A stretch of 64,000 bases of DNA from Helicobacter sp. 16-1353 (GCF_003288815.1 NZ_NHYM01000004.1:119378-183377); one strand, 5' to 3'. Shown: positions 17,568-25,619, numbered from the stretch's first letter. Numbers and translations are program-made. Notes: generated by a model not told the origin, from the letters alone.

Positions 17568-18195
17568 TTTATTGCTCCTAAATTAATTTATATGATTTTA
17601 TATTTTATGGCTTAAAAATCACTTAAATATTACTAAGTTTTTCTTTTGTAGTTCCCTTATAAGCGAAAAAATACAGAATCTAAAATAATAGAAATCAATA
17701 TTATTTAAAGCCAAATTTTATTGCTATAAAATAACATTAAACAATCAAGATTCCCTAAAATCATAGAATCTAATATTTATTAAATAATCAATAAAATCCA
17801 AGAATCTAAATAGAATCCAAATCTTATAAGATTCCCAAAATCAATCACTTAAGATTCTATAAATCCAGCTATTTGGAGAGGAAACTCGATTCATTCATTT
17901 ACTAGAAATTTGCCATGCTCGTTTTATGGGAATATTTGCTTTCAAGGAAGCTAATTCTTTATGGCGATTACAAAATATGAGAGCAAACCTTAGCTTTGAC
18001 AAGGAAAATGTGTTTTACAGAAACTTTGCTTCGCTTGTTTTACAGGAAACTTCGCTACGCTTGTTTTCAAAAACATACAACATAGCTTCGTATAAAACGA
18101 ATAGAAGCGAGTTTCCTAGCTACAGCGTAAATTTAGTGTAAAATAAGGTGTAGCCAAGTTTTCTTGCCAAATTTGCGAAGCAATAAATTTCTTTA
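17568..18195. other. 628-base gene-poor spacer with GAATC-rich and repeat-rich halves
   Basis: The first half (17568-17878) is very AT-rich and dense in GATTC/GAATC (seven occurrences counted in 17641-17880). The second half holds a field of related degenerate repeats, listed separately. The open frame at 17926-18141 is built mostly from these repeats and I do not regard it as a gene. Confidence 0.6.
17879..18117. repeat. Field of degenerate ~24-base repeats, direct and inverted
   Basis: At least five related copies resemble AGGAAACTTCGCTTCGCTTG followed by a TTTTA end: 17879-17902, 17904-17927, 18019-18043, 18044-18068, and an inverted copy at 18094-18117. A weaker inverted match lies near 18160-18185. 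Two copies are directly adjacent (18019-18068). The inverted copy could pair with the direct ones in RNA. I do not recognise the family. Confidence 0.6.
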
Positions 18196-18690
18196 CTAAA
18201 TCCCAATATTTAGGCTTTTTAGCCATTTTTCAATATCATTTTCGCTAATCCAGCCGCCCAAAATACCGCCATTTTTAAAACTCGCCTTGCAAGTTTTTTC
18301 TAAGACTTTTTGGGTCTCGCCCATTCCGCTTCCGCCTGATGTGGCAAATAGCACGACCTTTTTAGTGCTAAAATCGCCACTTTCCAAAAAAGTTTGGATA
18401 ATCCTAGGGGCGACATACCACCAAATAGGGAATCCCAGCACAATCACATCATATGGATTCACATCAATAGAATTTGCGATTTTAGGGCGTGAATTTGGGT
18501 CTTTCATCTCCACGCTACTGCGACTTTTCTCATTATGCCAGTTTAGGTCATTTGCGCTGTAAATCGCCTCTGGGATAATCTCGTGCAAATCTGCATTTAT
18601 CCCCTTTTTGTTTATGGCTTGGGCGATGGATTGTGCTACTTTTTTTGTAACGCCGCTTGCTGAAAAGTATGCTACTAGAATGTTACTCAT
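18196..18690 (-). CDS. Flavodoxin-fold protein (Flavodoxin_4 type)
   Basis: A 164-residue protein with the FMN phosphate loop YFSASGVTKK at 8-17 and the flavin-stacking region GFPIWWYVAPRIIQTFLE (about 90-107). It has no leader, so it is cytoplasmic. The likely role is as a small FMN electron carrier or flavin-dependent reductase; the partner is unknown. It has an AAAGGAGAAAAA-type ribosome site like the other genes of the 18-23 kb oxidoreductase cluster and is transcriptionally downstream of them. Confidence 0.85.
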   Translation of the reverse strand: MSNILVAYFSASGVTKKVAQSIAQAINKKGINADLHEIIPEAIYSANDLNWHNEKSRSSVEMKDPNSRPKIANSIDVNPYDVIVLGFPIWWYVAPRIIQTFLESGDFSTKKVVLFATSGGSGMGETQKVLEKTCKASFKNGGILGGWISENDIEKWLKSLNIGI

Positions 18691-18767
18691 TTTTTTCTCC
18701 TTTTTTTATTTTTTGATTTCTGTTTAGTTCAACTTAATATGGGCGTCGTCTTTTACGCGCTTTTTCA

Positions 18768-18815
18768 CAATCTCCCCTATCGGCAGCCCTTTTAGGCTAG
18801 CCTTAGGGGAGATTG
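18768..18815. repeat. 11-base perfect inverted repeat
   Basis: Arms 18768-18778 and 18805-18815 are exact reverse complements around a 26-base loop that itself contains short complementary segments (AGCC and GGCT). No T run follows on either strand, so it is not a typical intrinsic terminator. Confidence 0.55.
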
Positions 18816-18986
18816 CAAAAAATCATCGTAAAATACTTCCGCTCTAGGCATTTTGGAATCTCCCAGTCTAGCTGCAAATTTCAAGGCGAAATTTCTCAAT
18901 GATTCGATGCGAATCCACATGCTAAATTCCGCCGATTTGAAATCTGCAAAACGCCCACATTTGCCTTAGATTTGCGGTGTTGCTTT

Positions 18987-19052
18987 GGGCGATTTTAGTG
19001 CTGGTGGCTAAGAATAAGACTTTGGACGACGCCACCAGCACTAAAATCGCCC
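18987..19052. repeat. 22-base perfect inverted repeat
   Basis: Arms 18987-19008 and 19031-19052 are exact reverse complements with a 22-base loop. GCTTTGGG at 18982-18989 can alternatively pair with CCCAAAGC at 19062-19069. Neither strand shows a T run after the stem. It lies 43 bases beyond the stop of the first aldo-keto reductase. Confidence 0.75.
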
Positions 19053-19094
19053 GAATGAATACCCAAAGCTGAGAAATTCAAAACAACACACCAA

Positions 19095-20138
19095 CTATAA
19101 TTTTCCCTTATGTGCGTTGATTAACCACTTCACCGCCTCCGGATCTTGGTGGCTTAAAAACAGCGATTTATTCGTATCCATCGCCCTTATAGTCGCCATA
19201 TCGCTAGAATCTAGCGTAAAGTCAAACACATCAAAATTCTCCTCCATTCTAGCTTTCCTCGTGGTCTTTGGAATCACCACAATATCTCGTTGTATGAGCC
19301 ATCTAAGTATCACTTGCGCCACGGTTTTATTATATTTCGCACCGATTTTTGATAGAGTTGGATTTTTAAACATATCATTTCGCCCCTCAGCAAAACTCGC
19401 CCATGACTGCGTTGCAATCTTATATTCATTTAGTATTTTTTGCGCCTCGTGCTGCTGTAAAAATGGATGAGTTTCAATTTGATTTATCGCCGGAATTACC
19501 TCGTTATTTAGGCAGAAATCTACGATTCTATCCGGGTAAAAATTACTCACACCAATTGCACGGATTTTCCCCTCTTTATAGAGCTTACTCATCGCTCGCC
19601 ACGCCCCATAAACATCGCCAAATGGCTGGTGGATAAGGTATAAATCTAGGTAGTCTAAGCCCAGCTTTTTTAGCTGAGTATCAAACGCCTTGAATGCGTC
19701 CTTTTCATTCATATGCGAAATCCAAAGCTTAGTAGTGATGAATAAATCCTCTCTTTTCACGCCGCCTTTTATCGCACTCTTTATCGCCGCTCCCACTGCC
19801 TCTTCGTTAAAATACGCCTGAGCGGTGTCAATGCTGCGATAGCCCACGCTGATTGCGTCCTCTACGCACCTCTGGCACTCTTTTAAGTCCTCAATTTGAT
19901 ACACACCAAAGCCTAAAATTGGCATTTTCACGCCGTTATTGAATGTTACGAATTTCATTTTTTCTCCTTTTGAATTTGATTTCGTAAGCGAATCTTGTCC
20001 GCTTGATTTTCCGCTTGACTTGCCACTTGCTTTGTTTTCACTCGCAAAAAGTGGGCTAAGCCCAGCCACACTCGCCATTCCCATTACCCCAGCGAATCTC
20101 GCTGTATTTTTCATAAAATTTCGCCGTTTAGATTCCAT
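19095..20138 (-). CDS. Aldo-keto reductase with twin-arginine leader and an internal second start
   Basis: The catalytic part is a complete NADPH-dependent aldo-keto reductase with the tetrad Asp104, Tyr109, Lys137 and His170 (SIDTAQAY, TTKLW, LIHQP). Residues 1-32 form a Tat signal (KRRNFMK at 4-10, then a hydrophobic stretch ending FASEN), followed by a Ser/Gly/Lys linker (33-60). The enzyme proper begins at Met61 (ATG at 19956-19958). That codon has its own strong ribosome site, AAAAGGAGAAA, which is read through as KGEK. The long form should be exported folded; an internal start would give a cytosolic form. The substrate is unknown. It belongs to the 18-23 kb oxidoreductase cluster. Confidence 0.9.
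   Translation of the reverse strand: MESKRRNFMKNTARFAGVMGMASVAGLSPLFASENKASGKSSGKSSGQDSLTKSNSKGEKMKFVTFNNGVKMPILGFGVYQIEDLKECQRCVEDAISVGYRSIDTAQAYFNEEAVGAAIKSAIKGGVKREDLFITTKLWISHMNEKDAFKAFDTQLKKLGLDYLDLYLIHQPFGDVYGAWRAMSKLYKEGKIRAIGVSNFYPDRIVDFCLNNEVIPAINQIETHPFLQQHEAQKILNEYKIATQSWASFAEGRNDMFKNPTLSKIGAKYNKTVAQVILRWLIQRDIVVIPKTTRKARMEENFDVFDFTLDSSDMATIRAMDTNKSLFLSHQDPEAVKWLINAHKGKL
19956..19971 (-). promoter_or_regulatory. Internal ribosome site and ATG inside the aldo-keto reductase gene
   Basis: AAAAGGAGAAA (19961-19971, minus strand) precedes the in-frame ATG at 19958-19956, exactly where leaderless family members begin. The spacing and sequence match the ribosome sites of the neighbouring genes at 18690, 20839 and 21370. 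Confidence 0.65.
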
Positions 20139-20197
20139 GCTTCTCCTTTAAATTTGTTTGATTCCCGCCCACCGCCCTTTTTCGCTTAGAATTTCGC

Positions 20198-20839
20198 CTA
20201 GATTCCATCTCGTATAAAATTTGTATAAATGACTTCCTCTTGCTCTGGGGGCAAGATTCCAGCATTTTTAGCCGCCTCTTTGCATTTTAAAAGATAGGCA
20301 AAATTCCTAGCCAAAAAGCGTAAGTTTTGCATACCCTCCAAATCTTTCACAACCTCATCTGGCGAATTGCCATGAACCATATTCCAGTATCGCCCAGATA
20401 CCACTGGCATTTGGGTTATTTGAAAGTATTTATTTAGCTGGTCTATCGTGGTAGTCGCACCAGCACGCCTTGCAGAGACAATCGCTGTGGCTGGTTTATG
20501 CTCGAAGCAATTTCGCGCCCCCATATGATTTACCAAAAATACCCTATGTAAAAACGGCACGACGCCCCCACTCGCCCCAGCATAATGCACTGGTGAGCCG
20601 ATAACATAGCCGTCAAATCCCATAGCAAATTCTAAAAATTCATTGACCTTGTCCTCAATAATGCATTTTTGTAGCTTGGCACACGAATAACACGCCCTGC
20701 AAGGTGCTACTGGCTCTTTGCCGATGTGATAAATCTCACTCTCCACGCCCTCGCTTTTAAAAACCTCGCTCATGTGGCTAAGGGCGGTAAATGTAGAGCC
20801 TTTTTTATTTGGTGAGCCATTGATTAGTAAAACTTTCAT
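20198..20839 (-). CDS. NADPH-dependent FMN reductase / iron-sulfur flavoprotein-like
   Basis: A 213-residue flavodoxin-fold protein of the FMN_red group. The FMN loop is GSPNKKGSTFT (8-18). It is followed by a compact cysteine motif C-x2-C-x2-C-x5-C (Cys47, 50, 53, 59), as in iron-sulfur flavoproteins that bind one [4Fe-4S] cluster. GSPVHYAGASGG near 87-98 lines the flavin site. There is no leader, so it is cytosolic. It may pass electrons to the neighbouring reductases; this is inference from position. Confidence 0.85.
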   Translation of the reverse strand: MKVLLINGSPNKKGSTFTALSHMSEVFKSEGVESEIYHIGKEPVAPCRACYSCAKLQKCIIEDKVNEFLEFAMGFDGYVIGSPVHYAGASGGVVPFLHRVFLVNHMGARNCFEHKPATAIVSARRAGATTTIDQLNKYFQITQMPVVSGRYWNMVHGNSPDEVVKDLEGMQNLRFLARNFAYLLKCKEAAKNAGILPPEQEEVIYTNFIRDGI

Positions 20840-20875
20840 TTTTTCTCCTTTTAAATTAAATTTAGAATCTAGATT

Positions 20876-21370
20876 CTATTTATTTGGCTGTTTTGTTGCC
20901 TCTTTTAGTGCTTGTTTGTATTCCTCATCGCTCACTTTTTCAAGCCAAATGGTTTTGTTATCATTTGAATCCATTATCGCCAAATGTGCCATCCAAGTAG
21001 TCGCTCCCCCAGCGTGAAAATGCTTTTCGTTTGGGTTTATTTTGACAATATCGCCGGGCTCAATTATCCGTGCCTTGCCTCCCCAGCTCTTGTAGATTCC
21101 GCTTCCGGCAGTTACCACGAGTGCTTGACCTTTGGTGTGATAATGCCAGTCAGTTCTAGCGCAAGGCTCAAAAGTTACATTTGCAATGCTTACTTTTCGC
21201 CCACTATCTCCGTCATCTAGGCTATTTAGATAGGTTATCCCGGTAAAAAACTTGCCATATGGATTGACCTCCCCAGCACTAAAAGGCTGCTTAAAATCCT
21301 TTACATCATTTGCCATTAAAATTCCTCCCAGTAGCGTAAATATCGCTATGCTTGATATAATTTTTCTCAT
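20876..21370 (-). CDS. Secreted cupin-domain protein
   Basis: A 164-residue protein with a Sec signal peptide (about 1-20, ending LMANDV) and a single cupin fold. The first cupin motif carries His76, His78 and Gln82 (DWHYHTKGQ) and the second His117/His119 (NEKHFHAG), a metal site typical of small periplasmic cupins. The substrate is unknown. Similar cupins often sit beside aldo-keto reductases and carboxymuconolactone decarboxylase-like genes. Its ribosome site is AAAGGAGAAAAA. Confidence 0.85.
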   Translation of the reverse strand: MRKIISSIAIFTLLGGILMANDVKDFKQPFSAGEVNPYGKFFTGITYLNSLDDGDSGRKVSIANVTFEPCARTDWHYHTKGQALVVTAGSGIYKSWGGKARIIEPGDIVKINPNEKHFHAGGATTWMAHLAIMDSNDNKTIWLEKVSDEEYKQALKEATKQPNK

Positions 21371-21403
21371 TTTTTCTCCTTTAATTTTAGATTCCCAAAA
21401 TCG

Positions 21404-22087
21404 CTATTTTGGATTTATCCCTAGGCTTTGGCGGATTCCAAAATCCTCAAAAATACATCGCCGAACCAAATCTGCAATGGATTTACGCGAGATTCTAGCC
21501 TCAGGGTTTTTAAATGCCTCGCCCTTGTAGGTAACCTCGTAATTTATCTCATTCTCACTGCTAAACCAGCCCGGGCGGATAATCGTATAATCCAGCGTGG
21601 AATCTTCAATAATTTTGGCAGATTCCACATAGCTTTTTGGTGGGGAAAAGCTCCGCCCAGCCTCGCCATAAATGCCATAGCTAGTTATCCAAACTAGCCT
21701 TTTTACGCCAACTTCATTCATCGCTTGAATAAGCGTTTTTGCCATTATTTCTAGCTCTCCGGCAAGTCCGGCATAGACTGCATCTACGCCTTTTAGAGCA
21801 TTTTTAAGGTCGGCTAGATTCCTCGCATCACCCTCAAAAATCTCAATGTTTTGTGCCTTGTATCGCTCTAATTTACTTGCATTGCGTGAGAAAAGTCGCA
21901 AATTCACGCCATTTTTATTAAGCGCATTTATCACATACTCCCCCAAGCTCCCACTCGCACCTAAGACTAGAATCCGCATATTTTTCACCTCATTTGTATT
22001 TTTCGCCATATTTTCACTGGCATTTATAAGACTTAAACCGCCAAAAATCCCAAGAATCCAAATTATTTTAAATGCATTTTTTAACAT
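21404..22087 (-). CDS. NmrA-type NAD(P)-binding protein with an N-terminal leader and an internal second start
   Basis: The core is an atypical SDR/NmrA-like Rossmann protein with GASGSLG at 43-49. Residues 1-36 are an added hydrophobic leader resembling a Sec signal (IIWILGIFGGLSLINA) and a short linker. The ordinary enzyme start is Met37 (ATG at 21977-21979, MRILVLGASG), preceded by GAGGTGA. The SDR Tyr/Lys pair is not obvious, as expected for NmrA-like proteins that sense or reduce nucleotides. A near-identical copy of the last ~70 residues occurs as a pseudogene at 45824-46078. Confidence 0.85.
   Translation of the reverse strand: MLKNAFKIIWILGIFGGLSLINASENMAKNTNEVKNMRILVLGASGSLGEYVINALNKNGVNLRLFSRNASKLERYKAQNIEIFEGDARNLADLKNALKGVDAVYAGLAGELEIMAKTLIQAMNEVGVKRLVWITSYGIYGEAGRSFSPPKSYVESAKIIEDSTLDYTIIRPGWFSSENEINYEVTYKGEAFKNPEARISRKSIADLVRRCIFEDFGIRQSLGINPK
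21977..21991 (-). promoter_or_regulatory. Internal ribosome site and ATG inside the NmrA-type gene
   Basis: GAGGTGA (21985-21991, minus strand) lies 5 bases before the in-frame ATG 21979-21977, which is where leaderless NmrA proteins begin. It is read through as part of the linker N-E-V-K-N-M. Confidence 0.55.
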
Positions 22088-22099
22088 TTTATTCCTCCC

Positions 22100-23233
22100 T
22101 TACCTCGCGTCAAACGCACTTCCAGCGGAATCTGCAAAGTCCATTGCCACTCCAGCGTAGCTTTGCGTGGATTCCATTTCCTCTTTTACCCATTCAAGCT
22201 TATTTCTCGCACTTTTATACGCTGAATCGCTCATAAATAGGCTAAATGGTGGCTTTTCCATGCGTGAGATTTTGAAAATCACTTCGCCAAATTTAGCTGG
22301 ATTCCCAGCTTGTTTGCCGTTGTAGCTTTTTGTGCGGCTCAAAAACGCCTCGCGACGCTTATCATAGTCGCTAATCGCCCTATCGCCTAGCCGCAAACTC
22401 TCGCCTACAAATTCCGTCCTAAATCCGCCGGGCATTACATTTATGGTGTGGATTCCAAATGGGGCTAAGTCCAGCAAAAGCCCCTCGCTAAGGGCAGATA
22501 GGGCAAATTTACTCATGCAATATGGCGTGGAGACGCTAGAAGCGCGGAATCCGCCAATAGAGCTTATGTTAAAGATTCTAGCCCTTATATTATTCTGGCT
22601 CCCTCCCTCGCTTAGAGCTTGTGGGCGCATAATTTTCAAGGCATTTTGAGTAAGGATAAATGGTGCAAAAACATTCACCTCAAATTGTGCCCTTAAATCC
22701 TCCTCACTCACTTCCTCAACAAAGCCCAAAAGCCCATACCCAGCGTTATTTACAAGATTATCAATCCGCCCAAATTTTTCTCTAATCGCCTCTAAGTTCG
22801 CTTTCATATTAGATTCCATATTTTTGTCAAATTTAAGCTCTAATGGCAAGAAATTCTCACTCTCCGCACCTAATTTGGCGATGATATTTTTTAGATTCCT
22901 TGAAGTTCCAGCGACTTTATCGCCCTTTGAAAGTGCGTATTTTGCTAGCTCCAAGCCAAAGCCTCCGCTTGCTGCGGTGATATACCAAGTTTGCTGCATA
23001 TTTTTTCCTTTTTGTAAATCTGTGGAATCTTGCGAAGTCGCGTTTGGATTCGCTTTTTTATTCGTGCGTGGATTCACATTTGAATCCGCGTTTTGATTCT
23101 TATCTTTCGCGTTTGAATTTGTGTGTGGATTTCTATCTTTAGCGTTTGAATCTGCCCACGCTTGACTTACTACGCCACTTCCTAATATCAAGATTCCGCC
23201 ACCTAGATTTTTTAAAAATTTTCGTCGTTTCAT
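22100..23233 (-). CDS. Short-chain dehydrogenase with twin-arginine leader and an internal second start
   Basis: The catalytic domain is a classical SDR: nucleotide loop TAASGGFG (86-93), NNAGYG, and the active Tyr/Lys pair near 236 and 240 (PYCMSK). Residues 1-27 form a Tat signal (KRRKFLK at 2-8, then ILILGSGVVSQAWA). A repetitive Asn/Asp/Lys linker (28-78) follows. The enzyme proper begins at Met79 (ATG 22997-22999), preceded by AAAAAGGAAAAA and read through as KGKN. It is the farthest-upstream enzyme of the cluster. The substrate is unknown; the fold suits sterols, aldehydes or ketones. Confidence 0.9.
   Translation of the reverse strand: MKRRKFLKNLGGGILILGSGVVSQAWADSNAKDRNPHTNSNAKDKNQNADSNVNPRTNKKANPNATSQDSTDLQKGKNMQQTWYITAASGGFGLELAKYALSKGDKVAGTSRNLKNIIAKLGAESENFLPLELKFDKNMESNMKANLEAIREKFGRIDNLVNNAGYGLLGFVEEVSEEDLRAQFEVNVFAPFILTQNALKIMRPQALSEGGSQNNIRARIFNISSIGGFRASSVSTPYCMSKFALSALSEGLLLDLAPFGIHTINVMPGGFRTEFVGESLRLGDRAISDYDKRREAFLSRTKSYNGKQAGNPAKFGEVIFKISRMEKPPFSLFMSDSAYKSARNKLEWVKEEMESTQSYAGVAMDFADSAGSAFDAR
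22997..23013 (-). promoter_or_regulatory. Internal ribosome site and ATG inside the SDR gene
   Basis: An AAAAAGGA-type site on the minus strand precedes the in-frame ATG 22999-22997, the expected start of a leaderless SDR. It encodes K-G-K-N-M in the long form. Confidence 0.6.
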
Positions 23234-23364
23234 ATAAATCTCCTTTTTGATTTGATTTCGCAGTAGCTAAGCTATTCCTAAAGTTATTGCCTTTTTGTTG
23301 TATCCGCCCACCACCTTTTATGTGTGAATCTCACGCTTTATAGAATCTAAATTCCCAAGCCGCA

Positions 23365-24654
23365 CTATTTACCTTTTTCATAGTTTTTCCCTAAAAAATA
23401 CCCCAAGATTCCCCATATAAAGGAGATTCCAGCACCTACAAGCAAGACTAAAGAAATGCTAATTTTCGCCAACGCCCCCTCGACTTGTGCTCCCAACGCA
23501 TCGCCTCCACGATAGACCACCGTGTCGAAAAAGTTTTTGACCTTGTATTTAGATTCCGAATCTAGTGGCACAAAGAGCATTTCTCGCCCCGGCTTTACCA
23601 AAGCATACTCCCCAACTCGCCTAATACTCATCACAATAACCATTGGTAAGAACGCTGGGTGCGTAAAAACAAGCACAACAAAGCCAACCCCAATGACAAA
23701 TCCAAGTATGGATAAAAGCGATTTCAGCCCGAAAAACTGGGCGATTTTGGAAGTTAGAAAAATTTGGATTATAAAGCTTGATATTTGCACGATTAAATCG
23801 ATATTTGCAAACGCCGCCACTCGCTCAGCTCGGCTGGTGAAGGTCGCTGTGATGATTCGCGCCTGCTCCATATATAAAAATGTGCTGACACTCGTAAGCA
23901 AAAGGATAAAGCCAAGCAAGGCTAGGAGGTATTTTGAGTGGATTATTAGCGAAAATCCTACGAATGGATTTTTCGAGCCAATGGGTTTGTTGAAACGCTC
24001 GATTTGAAGCTCTCTCTCTGCTCCCTCTAGCATTTGGGCGGATTCTTTGATGATTAGATTTTTTAGTATTATGGAGAGAACTAGTAATAACACGGAGATA
24101 AATAGAAAATTATTAATGCCAATTAGCTTATTTAACGCACTCACCGCCAATGCACCGCATACACTCCCCAAGCTCGCTCCAGCAGAGATAATGCCAAATA
24201 GCCGTTTGCTTCTATCTTTTGTGAAAATATCCGCGAGTAAGCTCCACGCCGTGCTAATTACAAACATATTAAACACACTCGCCCAGATGTAAAAAATCCG
24301 CGATAGGTTCAAATACCCAGCAGAATCTTCCTTTAAAATGCTTATTGCCACAAAAAAGCCGATGAGATTTAGTGCGAAAAATATATAAATACAATCTGTA
24401 TATACCTTTCGCTTGACAATTCCGCTGATATTCATGGCTATAATTGAACCAAAAATCGTAGCGATAAATGTCCCTAAAAAGAGCCACTTTAGCTCATCGC
24501 TTCCGCCACTTAAGCCTAGAGCGTCGCGTATGGGGCGAAGCAAAGCGTAGCTTAAAAAAAGCGTGAAAATAAAAAGCACGGAGTAGATTAGGAGCTTTTT
24601 CTCGCCCTCTTCTAAGCTTAGACTTTTGTAGAATATTTTTGATAGTTTTAGCAT
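23365..24654 (-). CDS. MFS/ATP:ADP antiporter-like membrane transporter
   Basis: A 429-residue protein with about eleven to twelve hydrophobic segments. The N-terminal SYALLRPIRDALGL block (about 35-48), the central IISAGASLGSVCGA region (about 155-168) and the C-terminal VKPGREMLFVPLD stretch (about 353-365) are typical of the bacterial ATP/ADP carrier-like branch of the major facilitator superfamily. In intracellular pathogens such proteins exchange nucleotides; free-living homologues have unknown substrates. It is upstream of, and on the same strand as, the oxidoreductase cluster, 131 bases from the SDR. Confidence 0.75.
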   Translation of the reverse strand: MLKLSKIFYKSLSLEEGEKKLLIYSVLFIFTLFLSYALLRPIRDALGLSGGSDELKWLFLGTFIATIFGSIIAMNISGIVKRKVYTDCIYIFFALNLIGFFVAISILKEDSAGYLNLSRIFYIWASVFNMFVISTAWSLLADIFTKDRSKRLFGIISAGASLGSVCGALAVSALNKLIGINNFLFISVLLLVLSIILKNLIIKESAQMLEGAERELQIERFNKPIGSKNPFVGFSLIIHSKYLLALLGFILLLTSVSTFLYMEQARIITATFTSRAERVAAFANIDLIVQISSFIIQIFLTSKIAQFFGLKSLLSILGFVIGVGFVVLVFTHPAFLPMVIVMSIRRVGEYALVKPGREMLFVPLDSESKYKVKNFFDTVVYRGGDALGAQVEGALAKISISLVLLVGAGISFIWGILGYFLGKNYEKGK

Positions 24655-24707
24655 TTTATCCCTTCTTTTGTTGATTGAAAGATTTGGATAGATTCTAAAA
24701 TAAAATC

Positions 24708-24719
24708 AATTATTCTTAA
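24708..24719. promoter_or_regulatory. 12-base element shared with the porin promoter
   Basis: AATTATTCTTAA occurs here, 53 bases before the transporter start, and again at 58253-58264 within the spacer of the porin promoter. Both read TTAAGAATAATT in the direction of transcription. Here it is flanked by a TTATTCT/AGAATAA hairpin. A shared regulator site is possible but unproven. Confidence 0.3.
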
Positions 24720-24939
24720 TAGAATAAAAATTAAAAAATTATTGCCTGATTCTCCAAAATATTTTAGATTTTAAGTAGCACTAAAATCCCAAAAAAGAAT
24801 ATTTATTCCATTAAAAAAGCGTGGTAATCTACTAAATGTGAAGCGATTGAAATGTAGAAAATGCAAAAGATTCCAATAAATTATTGGCTATTTTTATATT
24901 TTTTCGCTATCGTTATATATCTTAAATTAAAGGAAATAT

Positions 24940-25590
24940 ATGAAAAAGATTTTACTATTTGTGGCTTTTGTTTTGGGATTTGGTGTTAGTGTTTTTGCGT
25001 GGGACGATTCGCTAAATACGGCGAAAAATGCCCCTTATTTGAGTGAAGTAGAAAAGCAAGTGATTTTTGAACTAAATAAGGCTAGAAGTAATCCAGCTCG
25101 TTTTGCAAAGGAGTATTTAGAGCCTATGGTGGGGCAATTTAATGGCAAAATGATTAAAAAAGGCAATATGAATATGATGACAAACGAGGGCGTAGCTGCG
25201 GTAAATGACGCAATAAATGCCCTAAAAGCACAAAAAGCAGTTAGCCCTCTTCAGCCAAGCAAGGGCTTAAGCAAAGCCGCCCAAGACTTCGCCAAAGAGC
25301 AGAGCCAAACAGGGGCGATGGGGCATAATGGAAAAGATGGCTCAACTATGAAAAGCCGAATTGAGAGCAATGGCAAGTGGCAAAAAACAATTGGGGAAAA
25401 TATCAACTATGGGAGTGCAAATGCAAATCAAATAGTGGTTGATTTAATCATCGATGATGGTGTGCCAACCCGCGGACATAGAAAAAATATCTATAATGAT
25501 AATTATAAAGTCGTAGGAATTGGCGTAAATACGCACCCAAAATATAAAAATGTATGTGTGATGGACTTTGCCGGAGGCTTTAGCAATTAA
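24940..25590 (+). CDS. Secreted CAP/SCP (PR-1 type) domain protein
   Basis: A 216-residue protein with a Sec signal peptide (1-20, FGVSVFAWDD) and a CAP domain. The family hallmarks are AAQDFAKEQSQTGAMGHNGKDG (first active-site His), TIGENINYG, and HRKNIYNDNYKVVGIGV (second His and the CAP signature). Bacterial CAP proteins (YkwD type) are extracellular; some bind lipids or act on cell walls, but the function is usually unknown. It stands alone, with AAAGGA ahead of its ATG. Confidence 0.88.
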   Translation: MKKILLFVAFVLGFGVSVFAWDDSLNTAKNAPYLSEVEKQVIFELNKARSNPARFAKEYLEPMVGQFNGKMIKKGNMNMMTNEGVAAVNDAINALKAQKAVSPLQPSKGLSKAAQDFAKEQSQTGAMGHNGKDGSTMKSRIESNGKWQKTIGENINYGSANANQIVVDLIIDDGVPTRGHRKNIYNDNYKVVGIGVNTHPKYKNVCVMDFAGGFSN

Positions 25591-25619
25591 GATTCTAATT
25601 AATTTATGTTTAGAATCTT
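25589..25619 (+). terminator. Inverted repeat after the CAP gene
   Basis: Perfect 9-base arms at 25589-25597 and 25611-25619 start at the stop codon and enclose a 13-base loop. Each arm carries the GATTC/GAATC motif. There is no strong T run. Confidence 0.4.

Larger units (their letters stand above)
18691..19094. other. 404-base spacer with strong inverted repeats
   Basis: No convincing gene. It contains an 11-base inverted repeat (18768-18815), a 7-base one (18876-18882 with 18888-18894) and a 22-base perfect one (18987-19052). It is clearly more GC-rich than other spacers in the window. A structured RNA or remains of a mobile element are possible. Confidence 0.55.

Noticed and set aside
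17926..18141. Open frame of 71 codons
   Set aside because: It is made of the degenerate spacer repeats, has no ribosome site and no recognisable protein features.
18987..19052. 22-base inverted repeat as an ordinary intrinsic terminator
   Set aside because: No T run follows the stem on either strand, and it is much longer than the other terminators seen here.
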